Assembly: GCA_030770545.1 (NCBI GenBank)
Contig: CM061105.1
Location: 17,290,001-17,354,000 of the forward strand
Direction of reading: 5' to 3'
Source: Macropodus opercularis
Lineage: Eukaryota > Chordata > Actinopteri > Anabantiformes > Osphronemidae
DNA: 64,000 nucleotides
Below, piece after piece: positions 11,946-23,761 of this stretch (the stretch's first letter is position 1; each line of letters begins with the position of its first letter). Position numbers and translations under genes: made by a program. Below the pieces are notes generated by a model that saw nothing but the letters and a program-made list of their open reading frames with translations, had not been told where the DNA came from and did no database searches.

Positions 11946-14732
11946 GGCTCCTTCAGGGGTCAGGTGGACTTAAGGTGGCGGAACCTACAGGTCAAAGGTC
12001 ATTAAACATCAACAGTGCAGTGCATCCACTATAGATCAGCGTTGAGACGTTGGATGCGACGTTACGTTGTATAGTCTGGTACCGATGACAGACCAGAGCT
12101 GGAGCTTCTCTGTGTGAGGATGCTACCGTCAGAGTCAGATCAGGCTCACGTCACACTGCTGCTCTGCAAGTTGAACTAAATCCTACAGATATTGTTGGTT
12201 GCTTTCACCTTTTGATGTTCTTTTACTGAATGAAGTTGGATCTCACCTCATCTATGGATCTTTTTTATTTTCTGTGTCTAAAATCCCCTTCAGGCGATTG
12301 TGTTGCTATTAGTCAGCAGGACACACAAGTAAAAACAAGCGGAACAGTAAAACTCATTTGTTTAGATGAAAGAACTGATTCAGGCATTTAGTGAATTACA
12401 GCAATTTATATCATTTTATCAAATTACTTCATTATGTCTACAGCACTTTCAATTTATAATAATAAAATAAATAAAATGTATGAACGTGATCCAGCAGCTG
12501 GATGTGGTTTTGGGCCGTGTTCAGGGTTTCAGGTGGTTTCAGTTTCCACTCAAATATGTGTCATCGTGGTTCTGTCTGAATCATTTTATACCCCTGTTGC
12601 TATGGCGATGATGATGATGACATCACGCAGGTTAAAGTTTAGGTCTAAGAGGAGACGACCCAGAACCCACGAGGAGGAGTAAAATATTAAGCACTGAATC
12701 TGCTGAATGAGCCGTTAGCTGCAGGCTAACGTGGGAAAGTGCTGGTTCTGTCCAAAGGCACCAACAACCTTCTCTGTAGGTCAGTCATTAACCTGTTGGA
12801 TGTGAAGAAGAAAACCACATCATGGAGAGAATTGGTGAGTTGACGCAGTGAAAGCACGTTTGGCCAGTGGTTCTGTGACACCGGACCAGCTCAGCTCCGA
12901 AGTGGATCTGACATCAGAGCAGTTTGAAAACTACTATGACCCAACTTTAAGTATCATGACAACACATAGAAACCGTTCTCACCTAACTGCAGGCCTTTGG
13001 ACTCCAGAGAAGTCAGAGACACCCTAAAGTCGCTGGATCCCGATCTGACAGCACCAGAATCCGACGGAACCAGAGTGATGGAAAATAACCAGTTAAAAGT
13101 AGAATAATAAAGAACACAGTTATGTTCATGTGGTGATTTCAGCTGCTCGGTGTCTGGACATAAGGTCCAGACCCAGGCAGAGAGGAGGTGATGGAGACCA
13201 AACACTGCTCAATGTGGAAATGAAAAGTTTCACAAAGGTGACGACATCACAGAGCAGCTGTGAGAAAGGACGTCATCAACCATAATGAAGCATGTGACAT
13301 CATCCTGTCTGCCGACTGACTAAAAGACGCCCGTTCACACAGAGCTGCAGGCCTTTCTACTGATCTGAGCTCAGCCTCAATGACACAGAAGGAGAGTTGG
13401 AGCCTACCTCAGCGTCCTCGCAGCCCTGAAAGAAGAGAATTCTAATGCAAAGACTGAACCCAACAGAGACACAGAGCAGAGGGAGGGAGGAGGGGGAGGA
13501 GGAGAAAGAAGAGATGAAAAGAGCAGAACCAGGGAGGAAACAGAGGAAGTAGAGAGGGGACACAGAACCAAGGAAAGGTCCAACTCTCCACAGAAACCTG
13601 ATCGGCTGAACGTCCCCATGGTAACAAGGTGTCAGTCAAGGGTAGCGCCACCCCTGGACGCCCACTTCCACACACGTTGGTTTACCTGCTTTCACATCCT
13701 TGACTGCATCAAGTTAAACTGAGCAAGCTGCCAGTGACCGACCAACACAGTAACGTAGTACAAGCTCAGGGTTCGGTCTCGCGGATCTGCAATCGGAGCG
13801 AATACTTACCTGAAAGCAGCCAGACTCTGCAGCGCTGATACGGTTCTGACCCAGCTCCAGAGTCCGGAGCTCCCAGTCCAGCTCGTGATCTGTGGTTAAA
13901 CCGGCGAAACACGTTTGAGCTCCGTGGTCGTGACCTCTGACCTGCGCCTTCACTTCACTGTGTGTGTGCCGGTACCTGATCAGCCGTGGAGTCGCTGTCC
14001 TTCAGAGTCAGAAAGTGCCTCTGCAGCTTTTATAACCAGAGCCCAGCGTGTGCGTTCACACAATCATCTACAGATTAACCTGCGTGTTTACATGTCATCA
14101 GCTGAGTAACCGTGTGGGAACGTCGTTTGTGTTCAGCTGAGATTCATCAGCTCTGGTTGGGTTTTACTCCCGATGTTAACTGGCGTCTGACTGATGGGTT
14201 GGGGTCACACAGGTGCCAGGACTCAACCGTGCTTTCTATTGATTTTACGAACATTCTGTCATCAGCTGCCTCCTGTCACTGATGTTTTCACAGGTTTAAA
14301 CATGATAAAATCATCATCAGTCACAGATTTTACAGTTTTAGTGTTAATCCACTGTTTGACGTGTTTACACAGGAAAATCCAGGTGTGTGTTTACATCTGA
14401 GCATTTCCCAGGGTTTGTACATGTTTGTTGTTAATCTGCTGTTTGTGGTGTCTGTTCTCTGTTTACCGTCATCACTCTGCTTTTATTCTGACATGTTCAC
14501 TAAACACGACAGGAAGTTCACCTGCGTCACACCTGTGGGAACCTAAAAAACACAAAGGTATATACAGCGCTACTGCATGTGTGTATTACTACTTCACAGT
14601 TTACCACAGAGAGGAACACACAAAAACAGACCGTGACACCTGAACAAGAGGAGAAGAGGAGAGGTCACAGGTCACCAGGGCCCTGGTCCAAATGTCATGA
14701 ATCTCAGAACCACTGTTCTCTGAGACCAGCAG
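11946..14732. other. Upstream region of slc4a2, with candidate 5' exons
   Basis: No clear coding exon is seen. On the minus strand a perfect donor, CAG|GTAAGT, ends a possible 5' UTR exon at 13810. A possible 18-nt micro-exon lies near 13407-13424, between a polypyrimidine-AG and a GTAGG donor. Both fit a long slc4a2 leader transcribed leftward. The left side of this region (12.2-12.5 kb) is AT-rich. Near 14482-14487 the minus strand has AATAAA, a candidate poly(A) signal for ttc19. Confidence 0.35.
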
Positions 14733-17306
14733 TCAGTCCTGTGGGGTCTTGCCTTCCTCCTCCTTTGTCTCTGGGTCCCTCCTCTTCTTCACCTCCTTCA
14801 GGCCCTCTTGGATCTGGTCTATGGCCTCCTGGTCTCCAGCTTGCCGGGCTAAACCCAAAGCTTCCTGGTAAATCCGGACCGAGTCCTCCAGCTGACCTGA
14901 GGGGGACAGAACTAGAACATCAGTTCACAATCAGATGCTTCTGGTTTTGCTTCCTAGAGAGACTCGACCTTTGTGCAGCAGGATCCCAGCCAAATTCCCC
15001 AGCAGGACATGCTGGTCTGGGTGTCCAGCAGAGCGGCTCACATCTACAGCCTGCTGAACCAGCGCCAGGGCATCGTCATGGTGACCCTGCAGATCCAAGA
15101 TGGTGGCCAGGTCACTCATCAGCACCAGAGTCTGACAGAACATAACACAAAACATCTATTAATCACAACCCACACTAAGCTGACAATGAAGTACAGTCCC
15201 TGCGTGTGGGCGTGTCCCTGCGTGTGGGCGTGTCCCTGCGTGTGGGCGTGTCCCTGCAGGTGGGCGTGCCCATACCTGTGGGTGTGTCTCTCCCTGCTCC
15301 TGGCGGCAGATGTTCAGTGCATTCTCGTAGTCTTGTGCAGCCAGGTTCAGGTGCAGATTTGAGGCTCGGTATCGGGCTCGTGAGTCCAAACAGAGGCCGA
15401 GCAGGAGACGGGTGTCCTTCCTCAGAGCCTCCTGCTCTTCTGAAAACACAACGGCATCCCTGTAGTTTGAATCCAGGCTCTGACAGGGGTTCACAGCCGC
15501 CCCCAGGTATTTCTCACCTGTTTGCGTCTCTGCTGGCAGCTGCCTCTGTTTCTCCAGTTTGGCCTCCAGAGACTCTGTACAGAACCTGAAGCCATGCTCT
15601 GCCAGCTCCGCCCTCAGACACGTAAACAAACACACAAACAAATGAACTGGTGGAGTCACTGGTCTTTACAGGCTCCACAATGTGTAGCTGTGCTCAACAC
15701 AGGAATACGTATAAACAACAGAACTATGAGGTCACTCGTCCATTCGGTCGTCTCAGAACGTGGACCTGGACCTTCAGTCACCAGCCTCCAGTCCGGTCAG
15801 CAGTCAAACCTGGGTCGTACTTGTTCTGTTCGGCGTAGATGGTGGCGAGTTTCAGAGACATCTCGATGACGGCGTTGTCATCCTGGACACAGACAGGAAG
15901 TCAGTGGCAGAGCAGACACACACATGCTTTAACACAACGATACGCAGGAGCACACACCTCTGGGGTCCCCCCTGACAACATGAAGCTCATTGCAGCTTTG
16001 AAGAGTTTCTCTGCCTGACAGGAAGAGGAGGAGACGTTGTGTGACTGCAGACGTCCCAGAGGACAGAACAACCTGGGATTGGACAGTACTCACGTGGTCC
16101 AGTTGGCCCTGGACGTAGGCCAGGTTCGCCATCTGAGGGAAAAAAGGTCAGAGGTCGGAGAGCTGAAGCACAGGGGTGTGTTTCATCACCCCACCATGAC
16201 TCCAGAGTGTTTATTTTCAGTGTTACCAAGCTGTAGGTGTAGACGATGGCCTGGTGGTTGTGGGTCTGATGAGCCAGAGCGACGGCCTGATGGAGAAAGC
16301 TGGAGGCCGCCTGCAGCTGCCCTCTGTGAATACTCAGCTGCACACAAACACAAGTTTCTCTGTGAGTACGACGCTGCTGCCGAATCCGACGTCGCGAATG
16401 AAGCGTCGTGAAAACGGGCCTTGACCTTGGCCTTCTTCAGCAGCAGGACCATGTCGTCCTCTCTCCTCTGAGCTTCATCTGGTTGGTCTTCATCCGAACC
16501 ACTAAACAAAGAGAAGGCTGCGCACAGACGCGCAGCGACAGGTAACAAACGACAACAACATCTACAGGCAGTTTGATTGGCCAAGCGCATGGCGTCAGAC
16601 TGAGGGAGGAACCTGGACAGAACCCACAAAGAGCGATGTGTGAACTCTGCACACGTCAGAGTAATAGCAAACCCAGCGTGGGCCGACTCACCCACTGCCG
16701 CCCACAGAACCCGGCGTCGCCGTCCTCCGCTCTGAGCCGCCTGGTGGTTTCCCCGAAGCCACTGGTGCCTGCTCACGGTTTCCCAGCAGGCCAAGCGTTT
16801 TCCCGCCACAGACTGCGTCTCCGAACTGGAACTGTGACGTTTTACCAGACCATGACACAGGCTAAATAATAAAACCGCTTCTGGACTGTGATACCACCCT
16901 GATGTTAAGGCTCATAGAGCTGAGGTCCAGCCGAGACCCGGTCCTGGTCCGGGAACTTCATGAATGAGGTCTAAATTTAAATTTGCCATCACACCTTTAA
17001 ATTACATCTGCTTTCAACACGTTGTCTGTTAAGTAATATAGTAGTTTATAAGTTAGAATCCAGAACCGGAAACAAAATCACTGGTTATTGTCCTAACCAC
17101 GCTATGATAAGGATCTGGTGTTTTATTTTGAAACGCCTACAAAACGTCAACCTCAGGGCAGGTAGACCCGAACCGGGACCCGAACCCACCCGTCTGTCCC
17201 AAACTCACCTGAGTCCCGCTGAAACCCGGACCCGGTTTCCCGCTGGACACCTGAACCGGCTCAGGGTCTGACAGATGACGGCCCGACGGGCACAGCAGGC
17301 AGCCAT
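14733..17306 (-). CDS. ttc19: Tetratricopeptide repeat protein 19, mitochondrial
   Basis: TTC19 is an inner-membrane protein that helps clear Rieske fragments from respiratory complex III. Ten exons, 17209-17306, 16426-16612, 16227-16337, 16094-16132, 15958-16014, 15821-15882, 15518-15612, 15276-15439, 14969-15131 and 14733-14896, join in frame to 379 aa (human 380). Exon 1 encodes an Arg-rich, acid-free leader of about 32 residues, as expected for mitochondrial import. Exon 2 continues through a hydrophobic stretch into an acidic SDEDQPDE segment and VLLLKKAK. TPR helices follow, with family blocks such as MANLAYVQGQL, LLLGLCLDSRARY and LVLMSDLATILDLQG. The ATG chosen is the only one upstream that keeps phase across the 17209/16612 junction. 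An ETS-type CCGGAAGTG lies 21 bp upstream of it. Confidence 0.94.
15197..15270. repeat. 18-bp tandem repeat in a ttc19 intron
   Basis: About four copies of an 18-bp unit (gtgtgggcgtgtccctgc) run head to tail, the last one diverged. The array ends only a few bases from the donor of the 15276-15439 exon on the minus strand. It explains the long Val/Gly-rich and Arg/Thr-rich open frames that cross it. Confidence 0.85.
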
Positions 17307-17335
17307 GTTGGCTGTGTACATAACACCCGGAAGTG
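17304..17335 (-). promoter_or_regulatory. ETS and YY1-like motifs at the ttc19 start
   Basis: CCGGAAGTG at 17327-17335 is an ETS/GABPA-type core. The ATG itself lies in CAACATGGCTGC, which resembles the YY1 motif. Both motifs are typical of short housekeeping promoters of nuclear genes for mitochondrial proteins. Occupancy is inferred, not shown. Confidence 0.4.
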
Positions 17336-18649
17336 CGACATTACACTTTCAAAACAACAGTCTTTCCTGCTCTTTTAAAATAAAAGCCTCATCAAACGAT
17401 CACGTTTTTGGGTGAAAGTCCATTTTCCCGTTAGAACAAAACTATTTTAACGTGTTTTCACTGTAGGTAAAATAAATAAAACATAAAGTAGCCTATGAAG
17501 CCGTTTTTCACATTTACTGTTAAGTATTTATCAGTTAGTAAAAGTTTTATAACATCTAAAACTAAGTAAAGCATGAAAAAAAAACGGAACACAATAAAGT
17601 GGGTTTTTTTATTGTGAAAGAGAATCACATGAACATGTCTGTTACATACAACCTGATACCAGAGCTCAGAACCAGAACCGCCAGGACCCAGTTCAAAAGG
17701 CAACAGAGCGGACCGGTCAGGAAATGGAGCAGACCTTAACGTGAATAAATTAATTCAGCTTGACACACAGGACGTTCATATAAAGTGACAGCGGGCTGTT
17801 GAGTGACGTCTGATTTTTCACTACAGGAAATCAAACTTGGTTGGAGCTTCCTGGTTTATTAGGTTTAATTGCGGAGCCAAGAGATAATCCTCACGTCGGT
17901 TCAAAGGACAGAACCCAAAGGTCAAGCACAGATTCCCTGAGGGAGAAACGACGCGTCCCTCATTCGCTCCCGTCAGAGTCCTGTTTACTGGGCCGGTAGC
18001 GAAAAGCCGTGACGCCATGACTCCAGCAGGATAAATAACCAGACGTCTGATGGTGACGAAGGCGTGTGCAGTTTACCACAGGAGCTCAAGTCGACGCTTT
18101 ATGGCCCACCTGCAGAACCCAGAACCTTTAGAACCGTCCAAATCTGTTAATATTCATTTGCTCGGCTGAGTGCGAGAACCGAGCGACCTGCAAACGTCCA
18201 GGTTCCTCCTGGAGGACCAGTGGGTTCTTAGTGTGGCCGCTGGCGTTTTTCAGCTGTGAATGTTCGTAGGTACCATGTTTAAACGGATTTCTTTAACGCG
18301 AGTCAGTTTCTGGATGAACTGTGCTGAAGCTCATGTGTCTGTCAGACTGATGGATGGTCACTGGAACAAACCTAGAGCCACGGGCCTTCTCAACGAACTT
18401 CTCCCGCCTCTGGACCCTAAGTGGATCATTATGGAGGGAGACTGATTTCCTCAGGAAGAGGAAGTCAAAGTCATTTCGTTTCCAGTGTGTCGGACTGAGG
18501 TCCAACTCTGAGCAGGGTTGTTTCTGCCTCCATGTCTGTGTTGGGATCTGAGCCTCAGGCCCAGCTGACCTCAGCCTACACCTGTCCTTTGTGCGGCACA
18601 TTCTCTCACCCAGCGGAGGTGTTCCAGCCCGAGTGATCCCTGCCCGCGG
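17307..18649. other. Intergenic DNA between ttc19 and the zinc-finger gene
   Basis: The left end is the ttc19 promoter side. The rest is AT-rich and without recognisable exons (A and T runs near 17575-17615). The part next to 18650 is probably the 3' UTR of the zinc-finger gene. No mobile element was recognised. Confidence 0.45.
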
Positions 18650-20522
18650 TCACTCTGCCGGCTGGTGGTCAGTGAACCTCTTCAGGTGGTAGCGCAGAAC
18701 TCCTTTGGTCTTGAAGGTCTTGCCGCAGCTGCAGGCGTGCGGCCGCTCTCCGGTGTGGTCGAGCTGATGGACCCGCAGCAGCGAGCTGGTGAAGAAGAAC
18801 TCCCCGCAGGTGATGCAGTAGTGGCTCTTCTCTCCGGTGTGCTTGGACCGCTGGTGGCTCAGCAGCGAGCCTGATGTGATGAAACTCTGGCCACAGTCCT
18901 GGCAGCTGAACGGACGCTCCCCAGTGTGGATCCTCTCGTGGGCCCTCCACGAGTTGTGGTAGGAGAAGGACTTTTCGCAGTACGAGCACTGGTACAGCTT
19001 CTCTTTGGTGTGGCTGAGCCGGTGCATCTTCAGGTAGTGAGCGATGGTGAAGCTCTTCCCACAGTCGTCGCAGGCGAAGGGTTTCTCGCCCACGTGGAAC
19101 AGTGTGATGTGGGACCTCAGGTGAGACGACTGGGTGAACCTCTTCCCACAGGTGGTGCAGAGGAACGGCCGCTCTCCGGTGTGCGTGACCATGTGGGACT
19201 TCAGGTGTGGCGACTGGGTGAACCTCTTCCCGCACTCTGTGCATTTGTAAGGCTTCAGGCCCGTGTGGGTGCGGTTGTGCAGCTTCAGGCCCTGCAGGCT
19301 GGAGAAAGACTTGCCGCACTCAGTGCAGTGATAATCCCTCAAGTCCTCGTGGGTCCTTTGGTGGCAGCGCAGGCCGCTCTGCAGCTTGAAGCCTTTGCCG
19401 CAGACGAGGCATATGTGTGGCTTTTGGTTGGAATGGGTCACCTGGTGGAGTTTCAGGCTCTGAGGGTTGCTGAAGGTCTTGTTGCACATAGCGCACGGCA
19501 GCAGCCGGTGGCTCTTGTGGGACTTGCGGTGGAAGTTGAAGCCCTGATAAGAGACAAACATCTTGTCGCATTCCTTGCAATGGTAGCACTTCTCCCCCTT
19601 GTGCGCCTCCTGGTGCTCGGTCAGCTGGTCGTCATCACTGAAGCCATCCCCACAAAACCAGCACTTACAGGGTTTGGTCCCAGAGTGGGTCCGGTGGTGC
19701 GTCTTCCAGTCCCTCTTTAGAGCAAAGGTCTTTTCGCAGTATGAGCACTGGTAGGGCCGTTTGCGGTCGTGGACCTGCTGGTGGATGACGAGGCTCATCA
19801 GGGTCGGGTACGTCCTTCCGCACCGCCAGCACTCGTTGGGGTTCTGTCCTTGGTGGGTCCTCAGGTGAGCCTCTAGGTGAGCCCTCTTGTAGAAGCCTTT
19901 CTGACATTCAGAGCAGTAAACCATCTTTCTGCCCCAGTTCGTTGGGTGGAGTTTCCTTGGCCTCTGGTTACAGAGCTGAGGGTGATGGTCTGTAGAGAAG
20001 AGGTCAAAGGTCACAACACAAGTGTGCAACAATTAGTCTGTTTACCACAGACAACTAACCCCATGTCTGATACTCAAATGTTTTTATTTTAAATAGGGTC
20101 TCAACAAATTAACTAAAGCTTCCCCACACACACAAACAGCGACTGCTCTGCTGCAGCTGGTTAAGGATCTGTGACGCTGGGCTTCATCAGCTGACAACCA
20201 GAACCAGCGAATGAAAAAACCTGAAGTGATGTGATCAAAGGCTCAATGAAGCTGCCTACAGCTGATCAGCTGATCAGGGCAGTCAGCTGTGGGTGTCGAG
20301 TAAGAACATTCATGCATGAATGTGTCACAGCTGTTCAACAAACCAGCCTAATCAGCAGTGATCGCGTTTCTTACCCAGAGACAGGAAGTCGCGGCCGCCC
20401 AGCCACGGCCTGCAGTCCGTCAGCGTGACGGACAGCTGCTTCAGGACGGGATACGACCGGATCGCCACGTCTCCGTCCGGCTCGGTTTTGATCTGAACAG
20501 CCCTGACATTTTCAGCGTCTTC
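18650..20522 (-). CDS. C2H2 zinc-finger protein, 14-15 fingers, N-terminus unresolved
   Basis: This is a probable DNA-binding transcription factor; I do not recognise an orthologue. The large exon 18650-19989 encodes 14 canonical C2H2 fingers plus a final degenerate one in which the cysteine pair is too close and the histidines too far apart. Linkers in the first half (for example HEDLRD, HSNQKP) differ from TGEKP, while the second half has TGERP and TGEKS. Exon 20375-20522 joins in phase upstream and holds a SUMO-acceptor-like IKTEPDG. Two further minus-strand exons are possible. One is 22038-22079 (14 codons, phase fits). The other is 22325-22410 (starts MDLLQQEPEP and ends in GTAAAA, but its phase does not fit the first). 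The true start is therefore open. The gene reads toward ttc19 and lies downstream of tmub1 on the same strand. Confidence 0.85.
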
Positions 20523-23500
20523 CTGAAAGGAAAACAATTACATCAGCACGATTTGAGTTTGGTTGAAAACAATAACCCGGAACCAATAAATACATGAACA
20601 CGAATCCACACGGTTGTTCTGACAGGGACCCAGTTAACTGTGCTGTAAGGCCCAGATGTGACCACGGGCCTTTCATTCAAAGCATCATGACCTGCTTCAA
20701 CGCTCTGAACGGAGATGGGCCGAACTTTATTGTTGTGACGACGCCCTGCAGCAGAACTGTTCTGACTGGATTCTGATCAGGGTTCTATTGAACTCAGCCA
20801 CTACACTGAAGCCTTGTTTTGAAGCAAAGATCCGAGTTAAGCACATGTTTTCCTGCACAGACACTCTTCAGGTTCTTCAGAACCACCGTGAACCCGCCCC
20901 CACGGTACCGGGGCGGTGGTGGAACTTCTCCGGGGCCTGTGCACCACCAACAGCAGCTCAACCAAACTTCTCGCGGACACAGGAACAACCTTTAGAGAAA
21001 TACTGCTGGGTCGGAAATGCAGAACAAGCTGTGGTTCCGATCCAATTCTGTGTCCTTCAGTTCGACTCTGGCCGGTGGAAATAAAACAGGTTCATTGGCT
21101 CTGTACCGCTAAACTAAGACGGATTTCTGTTCCGTTGAAGCCGAATCTATCGTTCGACACCAACAGTTCACCCTTTAAACTCGGTTTCTGCAGACGTGGA
21201 CGGGTTCGGGACGGACGGACTCAGTTTCCATTCGTCGATTTTTGAACGGAGTTCGGAGGTAGCTTATGAGGTTAGCTTCGTTAGCTTAGCTCCGTTATCA
21301 GCTCCGGTCCAGTTGCAACAAGAAAAGTGGGCCTGTCAGAGGGGTTACCGGTGAAGCCGTGCCGGTGTCCATCCCGACGGTTCCGCTGCAGACGGTAAAC
21401 GGGTCGGTTCCGTTCCTGAAGCCGTGTCCAGGAGCGAGTGAGCGGCAGCAGCTGTGGACTTCCGGGTGAAAGTTCACCAGAAGAGCGACAACGTTTACTA
21501 CCGTTAAGTTGGTACCAGAAGCAAAACCGAACTCAAGTAGCAGCTACTTGACCGACCGCCGAGTCCGGACCTGCGGTGGGACGTCTCCGAGGCCTGGGCC
21601 CCACCTGAACGGAATCAACCCCGTTGGTTTCATATCAGCTGCTAAGTATCTGGTATGAAACGGATCAGTCACGTCTGTATCTACAGACCTCAGATCAGCA
21701 GGTTCATTTATTAGCCAACTCAAAGAGTCCGCCTCCAGATTTGACAAGTTTGTTAGATGAAGCTTTAATAAAAGTTGAGAACAGTGAAGAACTTGATTCT
21801 GCTGCGGTTTGCGTCCAGGCTGGGAATCTGCTGACCAAGCACAGAACACAAAGGTTAAACACCTGGATGTGTAACGTAAGACACATGCAACCAGCTGTTC
21901 TGGGATCAGATAAACGCTTCGGTCGGTCTTTGTCAGGGCGCCCCCTCCGAGAACACACTGCGTGACGGGACGCTACAATTCGGCCTTTTGTTTACATCAT
22001 CTCCCAGGACCGAGGTCACGCGCCGACAGACTCTCACCTTCAGGTCCGGACGCCAGCGGCGAGTCGTGTCCAGCTCGTCCTGTCGGGGCCAATCAGAGCG
22101 CAGCGTTAGTGAACAGGTGGAGACGGCCTGAAGGTGAAGCTGACGCGGATTTAAGGCCTGGATCAGAAAACGCTTCGGTCCAGTTTTGTCACGGCCCCCG
22201 TGAACGGACTGCTGTGGGGGCTTCATTCGGCCTTTTATTACATCACTTCCAGGCAGGACGACACAACCTCCAGCATTAATCACACGAAGAACGCGCCAAA
22301 GTAAACACGGCGCGTGGATTTTACCTCTCGGCCCCAGCAACGGAAGGCGGCAGATTACGGACCCGCCACATCACCGTCGTGGGTTCTGGTTCCTGTTGAA
22401 GCAGATCCATTAGCCTCCTGCTACTTGGGCCCTCAACCGAACCACGTGCTAAAACACGAGGAGCAAACTGACGATGAAACACCTGGACACTAATTAAACG
22501 CACAGTAAAGTCCAGCTGACTTTAGACATCTATATATTTTACAGTCGTCACACATTTGAGATTTTCGCTCACCTTCCGAACCTCCCTGGGTTCGGTGAGG
22601 TACCACCTGGTCCCGGGCTTAGCCGCTGCTTATGAAGGCGGCTGGTTTCGGATGGAAACCTACCGCCGGCAGCGGACACATCCCGCCGAACAGAACATTC
22701 GTGAGCCAGAAACATTAAGCTGCCAGCGAGTTAATCCAGACGTTTCCAGCCGAAGCCACAGTCGCGCCGCGCTGCCTTTAAACTCACCGCCGACCAATCA
22801 CAGCTCGCTGTTCTTCTTTTTCTGTGGTCTAAAGACTGCTGTTGTTTTACGGACACATTGGAAGTTATCGCCACCTGTTGGACACCTTTAAATGATTCTA
22901 AGTAAATACTAACAGCGAAAGAAAGTAAATAGAACATGAAAAACCTCAAGCAGCACAATCTGAACTATAATGTATGTACATTAGTATTTATTTAGCAGCA
23001 AAGTTATTTTTAATGTGTGAAGTTAAATACTTTACTTTTCCTGATGTTAAAATAAAATAATTCTGACCAGAATCAGCCAAATTCAGCCTGACTATAATCC
23101 AGACTCTGCCTGCCACAAAGTTAGACATTCAAATGAAAGGAAATGTAAAGTAATAGTCTCTAAACGTCTTCATTTCTGTCACTGTGCAGGTCAACGGTTT
23201 AATGTGCTAATGAGTTAAGACTCAGACACTAGAGAGGAGGAAACACCTGCTGTTCTTATTTCTTCTTACATTTCGTACGACTACTAGCAATAGTCGTAAC
23301 ATGAGTAGTTGACGTAGAACTGCAGGTACTAATGTTCTATGCAAATATTCTTATGTATCTAAAACAGCTCAATGCAAACTTGGAGTTTACTTGAGCTTTC
23401 CATCATCTTTAAATTTAAAGTCCTCTCTCAGCACCAGTCTGTGCAGAACTGCTGAGCCTAGACCTACAGCAGGGTTCAGTAGGTAGGTGGATGTTTCCCA

Positions 23501-23761
23501 GGACACAATCACAACAGGATAAATTAATAGTTTAATTTGTTTTCGAAAGCTGTGATTCACACACATGACTTCCTGACCAGTTCCCACAGACAGACAGACG
23601 AAGAGGCACGGTGATGATGAGAAACCTAAAGCGTCTAAAATATAAAAAAAAGTCCTTGTTTACACTTGCTGTCTCCATGGCAACAGAAAAAACTAACGCT
23701 TCTCCATCAGCATCCCTTTCCTCCTGCAGGTTTGATTAAGCTGCAGCCAATCAGAGAGCTG
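20523..23761. other. 5' region of the zinc-finger gene and tmub1 3' flank
   Basis: The stretch 21.3-22.8 kb is relatively CpG-rich and probably holds the promoter and first exons of the zinc-finger gene; the candidate exons are 22038-22079 and 22325-22410, both minus strand. From about 22.9 to 23.7 kb the DNA is AT-rich and is probably the 3' UTR or downstream flank of tmub1. No repeat or RNA gene was recognised. Confidence 0.35.

Noticed and set aside
14579..15145. 188-codon plus-strand open frame
   Set aside because: It is antisense to two ttc19 exons and an intron; the minus-strand TPR reading with proper splice sites explains the region.
15206..15362. Val/Gly repeat peptide and a CRISPR-like appearance
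   Set aside because: The units are contiguous 18-mers without spacers, so it is a tandem repeat; CRISPR arrays are not expected in this nuclear genome.
18926..19720. 264-codon plus-strand open frame
   Set aside because: It is antisense to the zinc-finger exon; the repeated finger codons keep the opposite frame open, and its Val/Ala/Leu-rich translation resembles no protein.
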